NCBI RefSeq assembly: GCF_052857255.1
Contig: NC_135505.1
Coordinates: 137,707,779 to 137,771,778, forward strand
Source: Amblyomma americanum
Lineage: Eukaryota; Arthropoda; Arachnida; Ixodida; Ixodidae
Reading direction: 5' to 3'
DNA length: 64,000 nucleotides
Shown: positions 25,601-34,454 of the stretch, in pieces
Layout: every line of letters starts with the position of its first letter
How positions within the stretch are numbered: position 1 is the first letter of the stretch
Made by a program: the position numbers and the translations under genes
Notes under the pieces: generated by a model
Databases searched by the model: none
Told to the model about the DNA's origin: nothing
The model's input: only the letters and a program-made list of their open reading frames with translations

Positions 25601-28600
25601 TGGCTTATAGTGTACAGGTGACGGGTGTGAGACTACAAACTGGCACGAAGCCAGCGGGGCGTACGTACAGACGTACAGTTTTGACGTGTAGGTACAGTTG
25701 TGCTAAAAGGGTAGATTATTGGCATTAAAGCAGTGATTGCTCTATTGTCATGAGTAGGTACCGGCCTTCCATTATCCTAACGAAGTTTCCTGTGGATGAA
25801 CAATGCTCACTTATCATTTTATATTTAGTGCAGGAATGAGGACAGATTAGGCCAAGTGTTCGAACTCGCTGTTCCCTTTAACATTACAGCAAGCTGTATG
25901 ATTGGCGTTCCTTCTCTCGAGGATAGAAAGAGAGGAATGGAAACGGGAGGCATGCATAATTAAGGGGTCAAGACGTTTGACGCCTGAGGCAAGGCGTGTT
26001 GAGAAGTGTCCGGTGTAGAAAGCCAAGGAACCATTTCGTTGCCACACCTGTAAGTCTAATATGATTTTGAGTTAAAAAAAATTATGGCATCTGTGTGTTG
26101 CTTTTCGAAAGCATGCCTAAAAACCGTCGGAGTGAAATAACACTTTCGATTGGAAAAATAGTCTGTCCGGCCTTTCATATGAATGCACCTGCTATCGATT
26201 GAAAAGCTCATATTTCAGTGCGCGTGATGATTTTTTAATTGGTTTTCAGGGAAAGGAAATGGCGCAGTATCTGTCTCATATATCGTTGGACAGCTGAACC
26301 GCGCCGTAAGGGAAGGGACAAGGGAGGGAGTGAAAGAAGAAGGAAAGAAGGAGGTGTCGTAGTGGAGGGCTCCGGAATAATTTCGACCACCTAGGGATCT
26401 TTAACGTGCACTGACATCGTACAGCACACGGGCGCCTTAGCGTTTTTCCTCCATAAAAACGCAGCCGCCGCGGTCGGGTTCGAACCCGGGACGTGATGAT
26501 ATGCTGTTTATGCATTCGAAACGCTGTCGTCTCGTTTTCTTGTCTTCTCTCTTTTTCTTTCCTTTCACTGTTTCATTTTTTCCTTCCATCTCTCGTTCCT
26601 TTCTTCCTTCCTTACCTTCCCGCCATCGTTTCGCTCTCCCTCACTCTCTAACCCTTTACGTCTGGCTTTCAGGTGTTCAGGCGAAAAAACCTTGTTCGGT
26701 TCGACTACGGGGCAGTGGAAAACTTAGTCAAGTACGGCACGGTAAGCGAGTGAGCTAATATGTTCGAATGCGATGGCATTTTTAGACGACATTTGGACTC
26801 TTTCTACTAAGTTGCGCAGCGAAGCAACATAAAGGGTTAACAGAGAACATTAGAAATCTGCGTGGGAGCGGAATTTATAATAACGACTACGTCGACGCCA
26901 CAGGTTTATTGGGCGAGGCGGTGCAGGTCCAGCTGTGCATGCTGCCTCTTAATAATAGTAATAATTGGTTTTGGGGGAAAGTAAATGGCGCAGTATCTGT
27001 CTCATATATCGTTGGACACCTGAACCGCGCCGTAAGAGAATGGGTAAAGGAGGGAGTGAAAGAAAAAAGGAGGAAAGAGGTGCCGTAGTGGAGGGTTCCG
27101 GAATAATTTCGACCATCTGGAGATCTCTAACGTGCACTGATATCGCACAGCACACGGGCGCCTTTACGGAGATTTATAATAGGTAGACCCTACCGATTAG
27201 GGCGACAAGAGTATAGTGGGCTTCCTGTGCGCATGCGTAAAACAATGATGCCCCTCGGGTTATTGCCCTGTGCATGCGCACTGACGCTCCGGTATTCCCT
27301 TATCCTCCTAACCTACTGGGTCCCGCAATTCTAAAACTCCCTATTGGCAGGCTGCGCAACAATATTCCGCAACAATATTCCCCTTAAAAATGGTCTTTAG
27401 AAAGTCTATAGATTTCTGATAGACTCTAATGCCTTCCTATAGATATTTATTTTTGTCTATTCATAGTCTATACACTGTCGATAGACAAAACTCTACTAAA
27501 AGTGTATGGCCATAAATCAATAGATTGTCATAGACTGTCTATAGGATTTGAATTGCCTATAGACTCTGCTCTAGGGTTTTTCTATAGAGATTCAATAAAC
27601 TTTATAGGCAAAAGTACATGGACAGTCTATGACTGTCCAAAGAAATTGTTGTAAGGGCGGCTAGCAAAAAACACACTGAGCGCCCTCTTTTGGGGCGTGC
27701 CTCGTAGCCCATTCATGAGCTTCGCTGAGCAGAAACACGTAAAATGATTGAAGCACAAATTACGTGCATGATATCACAGCCCGCCGTTGTGACTTTTATC
27801 TTAACGAAACATTCACTTGGACTGGTTCGTACAGGCGTTCACACACATGTTTAAAGCGCTTGAATTGCGCACTCTGTTTTTGTATTCACAACATTCGCCG
27901 CAAACTGGCGGGCCTGGTGCACCTATTAAGGAGACGATGAGTTAAACACGATCCATGGGAATGTGCAGCCTTAGGGAAAATCCGTAAGGCCAAAGGCTTT
28001 TATCTTTAGCCGCATAACAGAGCTGTTATGGCATTATTAAGGATAGAATGACCTTGAAATGCTGCAGAAAGTTTTTCATTGCGGAAGAGAAGCTTCCTGC
28101 TTGACTTGTGTTTTGAATGCTCCGCTACACGGAGCATTCTAGGAACATTCATTTCGCTGCAGCTGAACGCTGTGGCCTTAAGACTTTTCACCAAGACTGT
28201 ACGTGCACCATAAGGACAGAATTATTGCCGTAGATCACTGGTAAGTGACACAAGCATACTCCCCGGAGTGCAATTCGAGCGCTGTAGACAGGTGTATGTC
28301 ACTTGTTTCCTTCATCCTAGCTTCGCGATCTGTTTCACTCGTTGGTCACATGTTTAGGGGAATCCTCCAGGGTTAAGCAGATTTGTAATAAGAAAGAAAT
28401 TACTCATTGGCATCCACCGAAACGCAGTCATACTGCTTGAAAAGAAAGCTATACAGCTTTGATTCTCAGAAACTTCGCAGTTAATGAACAGTTCGTCCTG
28501 GTCGGGGCTTCCAACCCGGGACCACCGCTTCTCCGGAGCAGTCGCTCTACCAACTGTGCTAACCGGGACGGCAATATTATGGTAGGGTGAGAGCGAATTG

Positions 28601-29403
28601 ATAAATAAATTGATATAGAAACAGGCATACGGCTACAGACGAGAGCTGAACAGCTTTCTAGGGACCACCGCCTTTCCAGGGAAGTCCCTCTAAAAATTGT
28701 GCTAAAAATGACAGAATAGAAGATGGCAGGGCAAGGTCTAACTTTTCAACAACCCGAACTGGGAACTCTGTTAGTCCGGTGTGTTGGTATAACGGCTACT
28801 TTGGAGGTGGGCTTCACCCTCTGGCTGACGGTCAACACTTAGACCCTGACCCTGCTCAGGTTTCTGGATGCGGATAGCCTCCACAATCTTCTATAGCATA
28901 TTGACACTCCAATCTCATGCCATATGCAAGTCTTCGCAAAAAAATATTCCCTTGTTACAAATCGACTCTAAACGGGGGCTTCTGCCAGAACTCAAGAATG
29001 AGCATCGCTACATGTGAGCATGTTTCGTTTGGTCGTGGGCTGCTTTCACAAATGCACAGAAGCACTAACCAGGCATACCTTCTGCATTATCAAAGAAATG
29101 ATCGCTTGGTTTTACTTAAACAAAAAGGCTAAACTGTGTCCCTTCCAGGCAACGCCTCCAGCTTACCCACTGGAGAAGATTCGTGTCCCAGTCGCTGTGT
29201 TTCAAGGCCTTGGTGACATCTTCGCTGATCCCAAAGACGTGGAAGACTTCTGCAAGCGGCTTCAAAAAGTGCTCGTGTTCAGACGCGTGGTTCCGGACCC
29301 CGAATTCGGTCACCTGGACTTCATATTTGGCTTCAACGCCACCGACATTCTCCACCGGCCCATGATTGAGCTTGTCTCCAACTACACCACTGACGGGGCT
29401 TAA
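7538..29403 (+). CDS. Secreted acid-lipase-like protein, nine exons (gastric/lysosomal lipase family)
   Basis: Exons are 7538-7651, 11413-11614, 14209-14323, 17949-18099, 19913-20005, 21498-21650, 23335-23406, 26673-26741 and 29149-29403. They join in phase to 407 residues, the usual size for this alpha/beta-hydrolase family of extracellular or lysosomal lipid-ester hydrolases. Residues 1-26 form a signal peptide. The family oxyanion-loop motif HGLLCNAATW, the FLLADAGFDVWLINTRG strand and SFDEIGRYDLPATVDLI are all recognisable. The nucleophile is Ser175 (VTSQGTT), with Asp346 (GLGDIFADP) and His378 (FGHLDFIFG) completing the triad. The GxSxG elbow reads VTSQG, so its first Gly is lost and activity may be altered. 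An in-frame TAG four codons before the ATG supports the start. Introns 2, 3 and 4 have GC donors. Ticks use such lipases in digestion and saliva; the exact substrate is not known. Confidence 0.93.
7906..8215 (-). repeat. Ruka-type SINE, full length
   Basis: Reverse copy. The tRNA-like head CCACCGCGGTGGCTCAGTGG is at about 8215. It is followed on the minus strand by GTTTTTATGGAGGAAAAACG, the shared core, and the tail ending ...GCGCCATTTCCTTTCCCC and an A-rich end. It lies in lipase intron 1. Confidence 0.92.
8494..8753 (-). mobile_element. CTATAG-rich MITE, copy 1
   Basis: The ends are CCCTTACAAAAATA and CATTTTTGCAAGCG, an imperfect terminal inverted repeat. The interior holds diverged GTCTATAGAC motifs. 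It is the most decayed of the six copies. Confidence 0.7.
9321..9552 (-). repeat. tRNA-derived SINE, family A
   Basis: This is a reverse copy in lipase intron 1, from the TTGGGGTTTAACGTCCG tail to the TGAGCCGCCGCGGTTGCG head. Confidence 0.85.
10632..10862 (+). mobile_element. LINE 3' end, family 2
   Basis: It ends with CAGGCCAACCTCTCTGCC, CAATAAACCC and a CTCT tail. A second copy with the same order of blocks lies at 36746-36985. Confidence 0.65.
11024..11232 (-). repeat. tRNA-derived SINE, family C
   Basis: The minus strand carries a tRNA-like head (TTGGTAGAGCGACTGCTCC ... GGGTTCGAACCCCGGACG) and ends in GGATGCCACTAAGTAATTAC. A second copy lies at 28380-28600. Confidence 0.8.
11413..11614 (+). 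CDS. Lipase exon 2 (lid-region start and oxyanion-loop HGLL motif)
   Basis: The exon follows a TTTTCCACAG acceptor. It carries the family hallmark EVHKVTTEDGYIL and the HGLLCNAATW oxyanion motif. It ends CCCAG with donor GCAAGT. The single leftover base joins exon 3 to give SPGFLLADAG, which matches the family and confirms the GC donor. Confidence 0.93.
12418..13060. mobile_element. Foldback element: two ~310-bp inverted arms in lipase intron 2
   Basis: The left arm (about 12418-12730) is the reverse complement of the right arm (about 12750-13060) with few mismatches. Examples are AAAACATTCAATATAAGACA against TGTCTTATATTGAATGTTTT, and TTTGCAGTGCGCAGCG against CGCTGCGCACTGCAAA. There is no coding capacity for a transposase. 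Confidence 0.92.
13805..13990 (+). repeat. SINE family B, internally deleted
   Basis: It runs from CTAGCTCCGCCTTAAGGAC through CCTGGCGCAGTGGTGCAGCG to GCCTTTAATGCTATCGCG. The middle portion seen in other copies is missing. Confidence 0.65.
14209..14323 (+). CDS. Lipase exon 3
   Basis: The exon follows a TATTTCAG acceptor and reads FLLADAGFDVWLINTRG then FWKW. It ends TGGAG with donor GCGAGT. Joining to exon 4 restores FWKWSFDEIGRYDLPA, which aligns without gaps to FWAFSFDEMAKYDLPA of human gastric lipase. The nearby GT (14328) would put exon 4 out of frame from its acceptor. Confidence 0.92.
14324..15879. other. Lipase intron 3, first part
   Basis: No exon is seen. The 14350-14700 part has the look of an old dispersed repeat (GGACAGTAAAGACGCGC, GGGCCCGGACAATCGC), but no family could be named. 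Confidence 0.35.
15880..17885 (+). mobile_element. Non-LTR retrotransposon (LINE family 1), 5' truncated, decayed
   Basis: In shifting frames it encodes GLPKCVDNNVFYLEARIPPL (RT thumb-like region), an RNase H domain (IATDASQC, FITDSLSS, MIWVPGHSGATANEVADCL), and a C-terminal zinc finger CVFCGEHETIDHFLLFC. It ends with TTGGCCAATCCCCCTTTGTG and an AACAACAAC tail. Stops and frameshifts make it inactive. A Ruka SINE interrupts the RNase H domain. Confidence 0.85.
16661..16903 (+). repeat. Ruka-type SINE inserted in the LINE RNase H domain
   Basis: It is 5' truncated, beginning CCGTTTTTATGGAGGAAAAA and ending CCAATTATTATTATTATT. It splits the RNase H reading AELL | FLAVVLALRKL, so it is younger than the LINE. 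Confidence 0.9.
17949..18099 (+). CDS. Lipase exon 4 (nucleophile serine)
   Basis: This exon encodes residues 145-194 and includes the catalytic Ser175 in the motif LVTSQGTT. It ends AACGACAAG with donor GCAAGT in phase 0. The acceptor GCGCAG lies only about 65 bases after a LINE 3' end, and its upstream pyrimidine tract is weak. Confidence 0.92.
18650..19080 (+). mobile_element. Non-LTR retrotransposon 3' end (LINE family 3)
   Basis: In broken frames it reads RLQTRTRPFPYMRSRYHQIR and RATLDHVLFFCTAYPPPRGP, a C-terminal ORF2 end with the H-x4-C finger half. It is GC-rich unlike its surroundings and followed by GTATAATAAATG. Confidence 0.6.
19788..19903. repeat. Minisatellite, 29-bp unit x4, next to lipase exon 5
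   Basis: The unit is CAGTTCTTCACTCTTGTATT followed by CTTGCACTG. Four nearly identical copies end ten bases before exon 5. The array supplies the pyrimidine-rich tract and contains repeated internal CAG trinucleotides. Confidence 0.93.
19913..20005 (+). CDS. Lipase exon 5
   Basis: This exon encodes 31 residues, starting VNILVNYAPVGNLTYFTSP, equal to the ALAPVATVKY strand of the family. The acceptor is ATTGTTTCAG and the donor GTAAAC. A 29-bp minisatellite runs up to ten bases from the acceptor. Confidence 0.9.
20942..21412 (+). mobile_element. CTATAG-rich MITE, copy 2, split by a LINE tail
   Basis: It begins CCCTTGCAAAAATGGTC and ends AAATTTTTGTAACGG, with many GTCTATAGAC-type motifs. About 200 bases (21003-21205) are foreign to the family. 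Confidence 0.85.
21003..21205 (-). mobile_element. LINE 3' fragment inside MITE copy 2
   Basis: On the minus strand the sequence ends ...ACGCCTTCGGGCGTTGCATG and an AT-rich tail. This is like the GCCTTCGGGCCTTTAAGG end at 25330. It interrupts the MITE between its GCCTT and ATAGATATTTC blocks. Confidence 0.6.
21498..21650 (+). CDS. Lipase exon 6 (cap region)
   Basis: This exon encodes 51 residues in phase 0-0 between acceptor CCCGCAG and donor GTAAGA. It holds the cap-domain cysteines (TICEGPFSDVCY) and the IIYGFNRKQHNS segment matching CGFDSKNFNTS in mammalian lipases. Confidence 0.9.
22020..23334. other. Lipase intron 6, remaining part
   Basis: The open frame 22308-22850 has no domain and includes a family B SINE fragment near 22615-22680. 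A 21-base poly-G run lies at 22922-22942. Confidence 0.4.
23335..23406 (+). CDS. Lipase exon 7
   Basis: This is a 72-base, 24-codon exon between acceptor ACCCAG and donor GTAAAA. It reads TRVPVYVVNLPVGTSSQDAL, the counterpart of the family strand ending in PAGTSVQNMFHW. Confidence 0.9.
24850..25372 (+). mobile_element. Non-LTR retrotransposon 3' end (LINE family 4)
   Basis: The frame ends with SSFFPDAITHWNALSNDIVS, the typical W-N-x-L-P-like ORF2 terminus, then stop at 25100. A T-rich 3' UTR follows, then GCCTTCGGGCCTTTAAGGAT and a tail of GAAAT repeats. Confidence 0.75.
26237..26491 (-). repeat. Ruka-type SINE
   Basis: Reverse copy just before lipase exon 8. Tail at 26237, core and GGGTTCGAACCCGACCGCGG head segment near 26490. 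The outermost head is missing. Confidence 0.88.
26673..26741 (+). CDS. Lipase exon 8
   Basis: This is a 69-base, 23-codon exon between acceptor GGCTTTCAG and donor GTAAGC. It reads VFRRKNLVRFDYGAVENLVK, matching the family segment with a conserved F-x-x-YDxG core. It lies between two reverse-oriented Ruka SINE copies. Confidence 0.9.
26951..27165 (-). repeat. Ruka-type SINE, 5' truncated
   Basis: Reverse copy from the AATAATAGTAATAATTGG tail to the CACAGCACACGGGCGCC core. The tRNA-like head is absent. Confidence 0.88.
27381..27657 (+). mobile_element. CTATAG-rich MITE, copy 3
   Basis: It begins CCCTTAAAAATGGTC and ends AAATTGTTGTAAGGG. It is the best uninterrupted forward copy (277 bp), with at least ten CTATAG-like words. 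Confidence 0.85.
28380..28600 (-). repeat. tRNA-derived SINE, family C
   Basis: On the minus strand GTTGGTAGAGCGACTGCTCC and GGTCCCGGGTTGGAAGC form a tRNA-like head. The tail GGATGCCAATGAGTAATTTC is shared with the 11024 copy. Confidence 0.8.
29149..29403 (+). CDS. Lipase exon 9 (catalytic Asp and His, stop)
   Basis: The exon follows a CCCTTCCAG acceptor and encodes residues 324-407 plus TAA. It carries Asp346 in GLGDIFADPKDV and His378 in FGHLDFIFGF. ATTAAA at 29461 is a possible polyadenylation signal. Confidence 0.93.
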   Translation, partial: ATPPAYPLEKIRVPVAVFQGLGDIFADPKDVEDFCKRLQKVLVFRRVVPDPEFGHLDFIFGFNATDILHRPMIELVSNYTTDGA

Positions 29404-31484
29404 GTGTGACAGCGTGTAATTCATCACTCTAACCACAAAACCGTTCAATCTTCAGTTCACATTAAAAAAAATAATTCACACGAACAGCTAAGAAGGTGCA
29501 AATTTAAGCACTGATTGGTGGCGTAGTTCAACCTCAGTATCATATTACTGAGGAATAAGTGAGTTAAACGCAGAGCCCTTGCTCTGCAGCTGTGCTTAAC
29601 TGGCCGCATGACCCTGTCACGTGACAGACAGTGGCTGCAATCGCCTTTTTGCAGGTAGCACTGTCTGGGGAAGGTGAATTCACACCTGCTGTGCACCCAT
29701 GCGAACGACAAGTTCTGCAGACTGGCCAACGTTCCTTGCACAGCTAGCGCGATAAAAGTCATTCAGAATGCCGTAAAGGAAGTCTCAATATACTGCAAGC
29801 CCAAACCGGACAAAATTGGACTAACGACGAATAGTTAGTTCCCGCATGGAATCACAGTGGCTGGTGATCCCATTTACATTTATCCTCTCAGAGAGTAAAG
29901 GTTGGTCTCTGAAAAGGATCTAATGTTAATGGCAACGTATGTGGCTTCAAAATCTAACACACGCGCTCCTTTGTGTCTTTTCTGGCTTATATTGTACACG
30001 TGCAAGTTCTGGCACTCTTGATCACTTTTTTTGAACGATTGTATCTACAAGGCGCTTAAGTCAGTACAACGCCAGTACGAAAGATGCGCTGGCGATCATA
30101 TCACGGGATGCGACAAATCTGCGTTGGCAGTATCGGCTGTAAATTTAGCTCCTAAGAACGGGTTTTTCGTTGCGTGTTGCAACTTTCTGTTGCCGTCATT
30201 TTTTCCTCCCAGTGTTGCGTGAGATTGGCGTGAACTTAAGCGCCGCTATAAAGGCACGCGCGTTGCAGGCAGCTCTTCCTCAGCTACCTCCCTCGACCAA
30301 CCTATAATTTGCCTATCACCTGTGTAGTTTGCTAACAATCTGGTGGGCAGGCTGGAATGGCGTCACAAGGGCACGTGGCCTAGATTTAATTTGTGTCACG
30401 TGCTTCTATGGAGATTTTTCACTCAAGCTGCCGCAGCGAGCGCCGCCGCCGACGACGATGACGCTGGGACCTCGCTGAACGCTATCGCGTTAAATGCCAC
30501 CTTTGGCCTTATTATCGAAATACTTTCCTCCGTTTATTTTTATTCGCACCGTTACCACTGACAGGTACCGCGTGTGACGTCAGGATTATCAGATAGCGGG
30601 CAGCGCCATTCTGTGCGTCGGCTGGCAAATGCGTCGCTGTCGAACCGCTTCCAGGCAAAGAAGTAGGGCGGAAGAAGAATTATTGCAATACACCGCTTCC
30701 GGACTGCGTTTTTAGACTGTTTCTTTTGCGGCTATTTATTCCTTCTATCTCCTGTACCTGCTACCTGTGATGCCACGGCGTGATAGCAAGCAAAATTCTC
30801 TGCGATGTATCGCGATGGTGTCCACAGATTTGGTAAGAAAGACGGTGCTATCCAATGGGTAAGATTAAAAAGCCTGCATAAAGTAACACCTGGAGGTTTT
30901 TGTGCGCATTCTGTGAAGCATGGGTATAAAAAAAAAACTGACACCTTTTGCGGCTTTCTTGTATCTCGAGCCTTTATATTGCGGAACATAGAACATCCGA
31001 GAGAAACACACGGAGCTCATTCAAATTCTGGCGCCCGTCGGAAAGCTAAGAAACACGCATAAATATCAACTCTAGGTTCGTAAGAACGCAAGGCTAGAGG
31101 CATTAGTGCAGACTCAATCAGAAATCCTGCATGATTTCAAGTCTGAAAACGGCACCCGAGATCCTGTCGTATAATGCTAACATGTAGAAGAGATAAATTA
31201 TTCCTTCAGTTAAAATCCCGTTTAGGCTATTTAATTACTAACGGAACTAATACGATGAAGTAACATGGACCCGAGCAGGTTACCACGGAAGGATTTAACG
31301 GCAGATCAACGCCGTTATACTGCAGTTGCGATGCAGGTCAGAGCACTACCAATTGTAGAAGCTTCATTAGAGCCTACCATACTGGAATAACAGCTTTGGC
31401 GCCAAGCGAGAGGTTGGTATCTTTCATAATTAAGTCTGTAACGAATTAGTAGCCAGTCAGTATATGAAGCACAAGTGGTCTCAA
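29404..31484. other. Intergenic between lipase and GH18-like genes
   Basis: The genes converge. A family B SINE lies at 30225-30493. The rest shows no exon with splice support and no named domain. Confidence 0.45.
30225..30493 (+). repeat. SINE family B, diverged
   Basis: It begins GAACTTAAGCGCCGC, includes ATCTGGTGGGCAGGC and AAGGGCACGTGGCCTAG, and ends CTGAACGCTATCGCGTTAAA. Confidence 0.6.
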
Positions 31485-33476
31485 TCAGCACCGCGGCGCC
31501 GCTGTCTGAATACTACCACGTGTAAGATGACTACCGCTGGATCCGTAGTAAAGATTGCTCATCAGCAAGTACCACTTGTAGCGGTTGCCGTAGCACATGT
31601 CACCGAAGTTGTCATAGTCGTGATCCACCACCAGGACGCAGACTTGCCTAGGCCGTCCGGTCGACTGCCGTCCGAACATTCGGTAGTAGTTGAGGCGGAG
31701 GTGGAGCGTGCTAGCGCTGTTAACCATGTTGAGCCACGAATAGTTGCCGGACGCGTTCCGAGCAGCCGGAACACGGTGCAAGATACAGCTGGAGGTTTGA
31801 ACCGTGTCCCGGCAGAAGCTGGTGTCGTTGCAGCGCTCGTATATGGGCATCCAGTCGAGCGACGCGCCGGGAACGAATCCGTACTCATCCGTGTTGGGGT
31901 CCTGCAAGCCGAGCGCCTCCATAGGTGCCAGGCTCTCCGTGATGCATACCTTCTGCGGCGGCACGCGGCCCCCAGCGGCGAAGGTGTTGGCAGCTGAGTG
32001 GACCGCTGCGGTTATTCCCTCACAGAAGTTCTCGACACTGGTCGTAGGCCTAGGTATAACACGGTGCGTCTCGAGAAAGAAATAGTCCACGAAGCCGGCA
32101 ACGTTTGCGGCGAGAGCGACGTTCTCCGGCCGCACGTCGAGCATGACCGACAATGTGGCCGCCGTGCGGGCCCTGTTAAAGACCTCTCTCAAGCCTCGTA
32201 GAAGTATGCCCATGACTGCGTTGTCGTTCGGACCACGGCACCGGGCATCGGGCGTAACCCAGTGCACCATGACCCCGTTGAGGTCGTGCAAGAGCAGAGC
32301 GACTTCGACGCTCGACAGAAGACGCTGCAAGGTCGTGTAGTCCGAGCGGAGCCTGGTGAAGTGGGGAGAGTCCTCGGCGTAGCCGCCCAGAGCCAAGATG
32401 ATTTGGATGTCTGGCCAGCCCCGCCGAGAAGCTACGTGGCGAATCCTCTCCAGACCATGGTCGTGGTCAAAGTTGGGAACACGACTCTGCAAGCTGCCGT
32501 TCTCAATGCCCACCGACCAGTAGACTATGCTCGAGCAGAACTGCATGGGCATTGTCTCGATTCCGTACAACAAGGAGCGCGCCGGGTCGTAAAAGCGCGA
32601 GTTATTAAAGAGGCAGAAGAAAGGCTTCGCAGGCAGACTTCTCGGTTGGGAAGCAGCGGCTGACGGCGATGAGACGTTAGTGGGACCGTAAGTGTCGCCA
32701 AGGGACACAGGGACGCGGCAGTCAGCCGGAATACCTTGCCATATGTCGACAGTCGTGGTGGGCACAGCAGTAGTAGGAAGAGGCGGAGTTCGCAGCGTGG
32801 AGGTCACAGTGGGGGACGCGAAAGTCGGCAGGACGGTAAGCGAACTTCTGTTGGACCGCACTAAGAAGGGAAGGACGAGGAGCCATGCCGAGAGGAAGTA
32901 AGGAGCAGTCAAGGCGAATATCATGGCCCAAGACTGGACGCACACGCGATCTTCCTCCGGAGTCTGGCCTTGTGGTTGAACCATGTTGAGTTCGGGTGAC
33001 GTCGCCTCGGAGGCGGGTCCGGCATTGGTGCCCAGAGGGGTGCGCCTCGGCGAGAAGACAATGACGTTCGGCGCAACCTGGATCGCATCGATCCCTGCGA
33101 AACCAGCGTCCCTTGGGGCTTTTCGGGGTGATGTCCTGCCAACGCCGACAACTCCAGGTGGTTGGACAACAGTGGCTGTGGGTGCTTGGTGGATCGGTTC
33201 GCCCTGCTTTACTACCGCAGCCCGTTGCTTATGAGCCAACGTCTTGATAGCAGCGGATGCTCCGCCAGGCGCAGACTCCCGTGTCGGCACTGCGACGTCG
33301 TCGCCGTGCTCCGCAAGGCCTTTTGTGGACTGAGGGTTGGACATGCGGTCGTACGTTGAAGAGCACTTCTTCTGCGGTCCGGGGGCGGCGATATTGTCGC
33401 TTGTTTGGACAGGTTTGAAGTCGCTGGCCGGGATCGCGTTGCGAGCGCTGCACCCATCGACTTCTTCTTTCTCTTC
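31485..33476 (-). CDS. GH18 chitinase-like type II membrane protein, catalytic acids lost
   Basis: One long exon is open from 33515 to the stop at 31485. The frame opens with GTG straight after a stop and its first ATG is at 33344. A plausible acceptor (AAATACAG) places the exon start at 33476 in phase 0, so an upstream exon probably supplies the start. Counting from 33515, residues 1-193 are a Pro/Ser/Thr-rich cytosolic tail, 194-219 one membrane span (WAMIFALTAPYFLSAWLLVL) and 299-660 a GH18 barrel. The barrel has the ALGGYAEDS strand and a VVDHDYDNFGDMC strand near the end. The active-site motif DGxDxDWE reads NGVMVHWV at 413-420, so every acidic residue is gone. It is probably a binding or structural pseudoenzyme. 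Several N-glycosylation sites fit an extracellular domain. Confidence 0.88.
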   Translation of the reverse strand, partial: EEKEEVDGCSARNAIPASDFKPVQTSDNIAAPGPQKKCSSTYDRMSNPQSTKGLAEHGDDVAVPTRESAPGGASAAIKTLAHKQRAAVVKQGEPIHQAPTATVVQPPGVVGVGRTSPRKAPRDAGFAGIDAIQVAPNVIVFSPRRTPLGTNAGPASEATSPELNMVQPQGQTPEEDRVCVQSWAMIFALTAPYFLSAWLLVLPFLVRSNRSSLTVLPTFASPTVTSTLRTPPLPTTAVPTTTVDIWQGIPADCRVPVSLGDTYGPTNVSSPSAAASQPRSLPAKPFFCLFNNSRFYDPARSLLYGIETMPMQFCSSIVYWSVGIENGSLQSRVPNFDHDHGLERIRHVASRRGWPDIQIILALGGYAEDSPHFTRLRSDYTTLQRLLSSVEVALLLHDLNGVMVHWVTPDARCRGPNDNAVMGILLRGLREVFNRARTAATLSVMLDVRPENVALAANVAGFVDYFFLETHRVIPRPTTSVENFCEGITAAVHSAANTFAAGGRVPPQKVCITESLAPMEALGLQDPNTDEYGFVPGASLDWMPIYERCNDTSFCRDTVQTSSCILHRVPAARNASGNYSWLNMVNSASTLHLRLNYYRMFGRQSTGRPRQVCVLVVDHDYDNFGDMCYGNRYKWYLLMSNLYYGSSGSHLTRGSIQTAAPRC

Positions 33477-34363
33477 CTGTATTTCTCGAAAAAGGTCGTG
33501 TGATATTGACGCCACTTATTAACAGGAAAACGTGTGTTAAGCGTTAGGGAATACCTTCTCGTAATGTCGAGTCGGGAGGCCGCGCGAAGTGACGAGGCCG
33601 TTGACTCTACGGCGACTAGCTCCGAAGAGCATTTATTTTCGTGACAATTACCAGCCAATTAACAGCTACTTATGTACACAGACAAGGACACAGCCAATCC
33701 AACGAAACAGAAACCAAAACCAAAACTCACGGCTCAACACGTCTAAGCTATAGTGTTTTTTGATTCCTAGTAGAAGAAGACTGACAAAATCGTGTGTTAC
33801 GCTAGCTGCTAAGCAACGTTTCAGGGAACGGATTGATTATGTCGTTTTATCTATTGAGCATAAAAATATACCACCACAAAAGGAGCCCCACCATGAATAA
33901 ACTACGCATGACAGAGTAACGTCGAGAGCATGCCGGTATATATACATACCCCTTTTTTCAGCAGAAATGAATGTCGTGACGCAGTTATCGCATTAATCAG
34001 TTATTTAACGCATGGCTTGAGACAAGTCTTTCATTTGTCTCGTTCAGGCCATTAGTTTTCTGAGCTTAGCTATCGTTTTAGCCGCAGTTTAAAAAAGGAA
34101 CTAAAAAATGTTGCCAGCGGCGATGTTTGTTACGTAATATCTTAAGGGCAACTTCGGCGGTTTTTTTTTTGCCACTTACAAATCTACTGAAACTTTCACA
34201 GTGCGCTCTCCTCCTGTTTCTACTGTGCCAAGTGTCGCGGCGGGGCGGTGTTTTGTTCCAGCGCAGGTTAGGTGAGGTTAGGCGCACATTAGGTGAGGAT
34301 CAGCTGCCGACCGACGACGTATCAGTAAGTCTATTTTCACAACCCATCGGGGGTTATCACTGA

Positions 34364-34420
34364 TATAAATTCGATGACGAGGTTTTTGGGTCGTGCGTGG
34401 CCATGCGCGCTGTGAAATAG
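34364..34420 (+). promoter_or_regulatory. TATA box and short upstream ORF of the M13-like gene
   Basis: TATAAA lies at 34364-34369. A five-codon upstream ORF (ATGCGCGCTGTGAAATAG, 34403-34420) precedes the main ATG at 34455. If transcription starts near 34395, the upstream ORF would be in the leader and could lower translation. The start site itself is inferred. Confidence 0.35.
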
Positions 34421-34454
34421 AAGTTGAAGAAGAAAGCGAAGTCTTGGTGCGGGC

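Noticed and set aside
31464..33359. Several plus-strand frames of 65-177 codons
   Set aside because: They are antisense shadows of the GH18-like exon and carry no domain.
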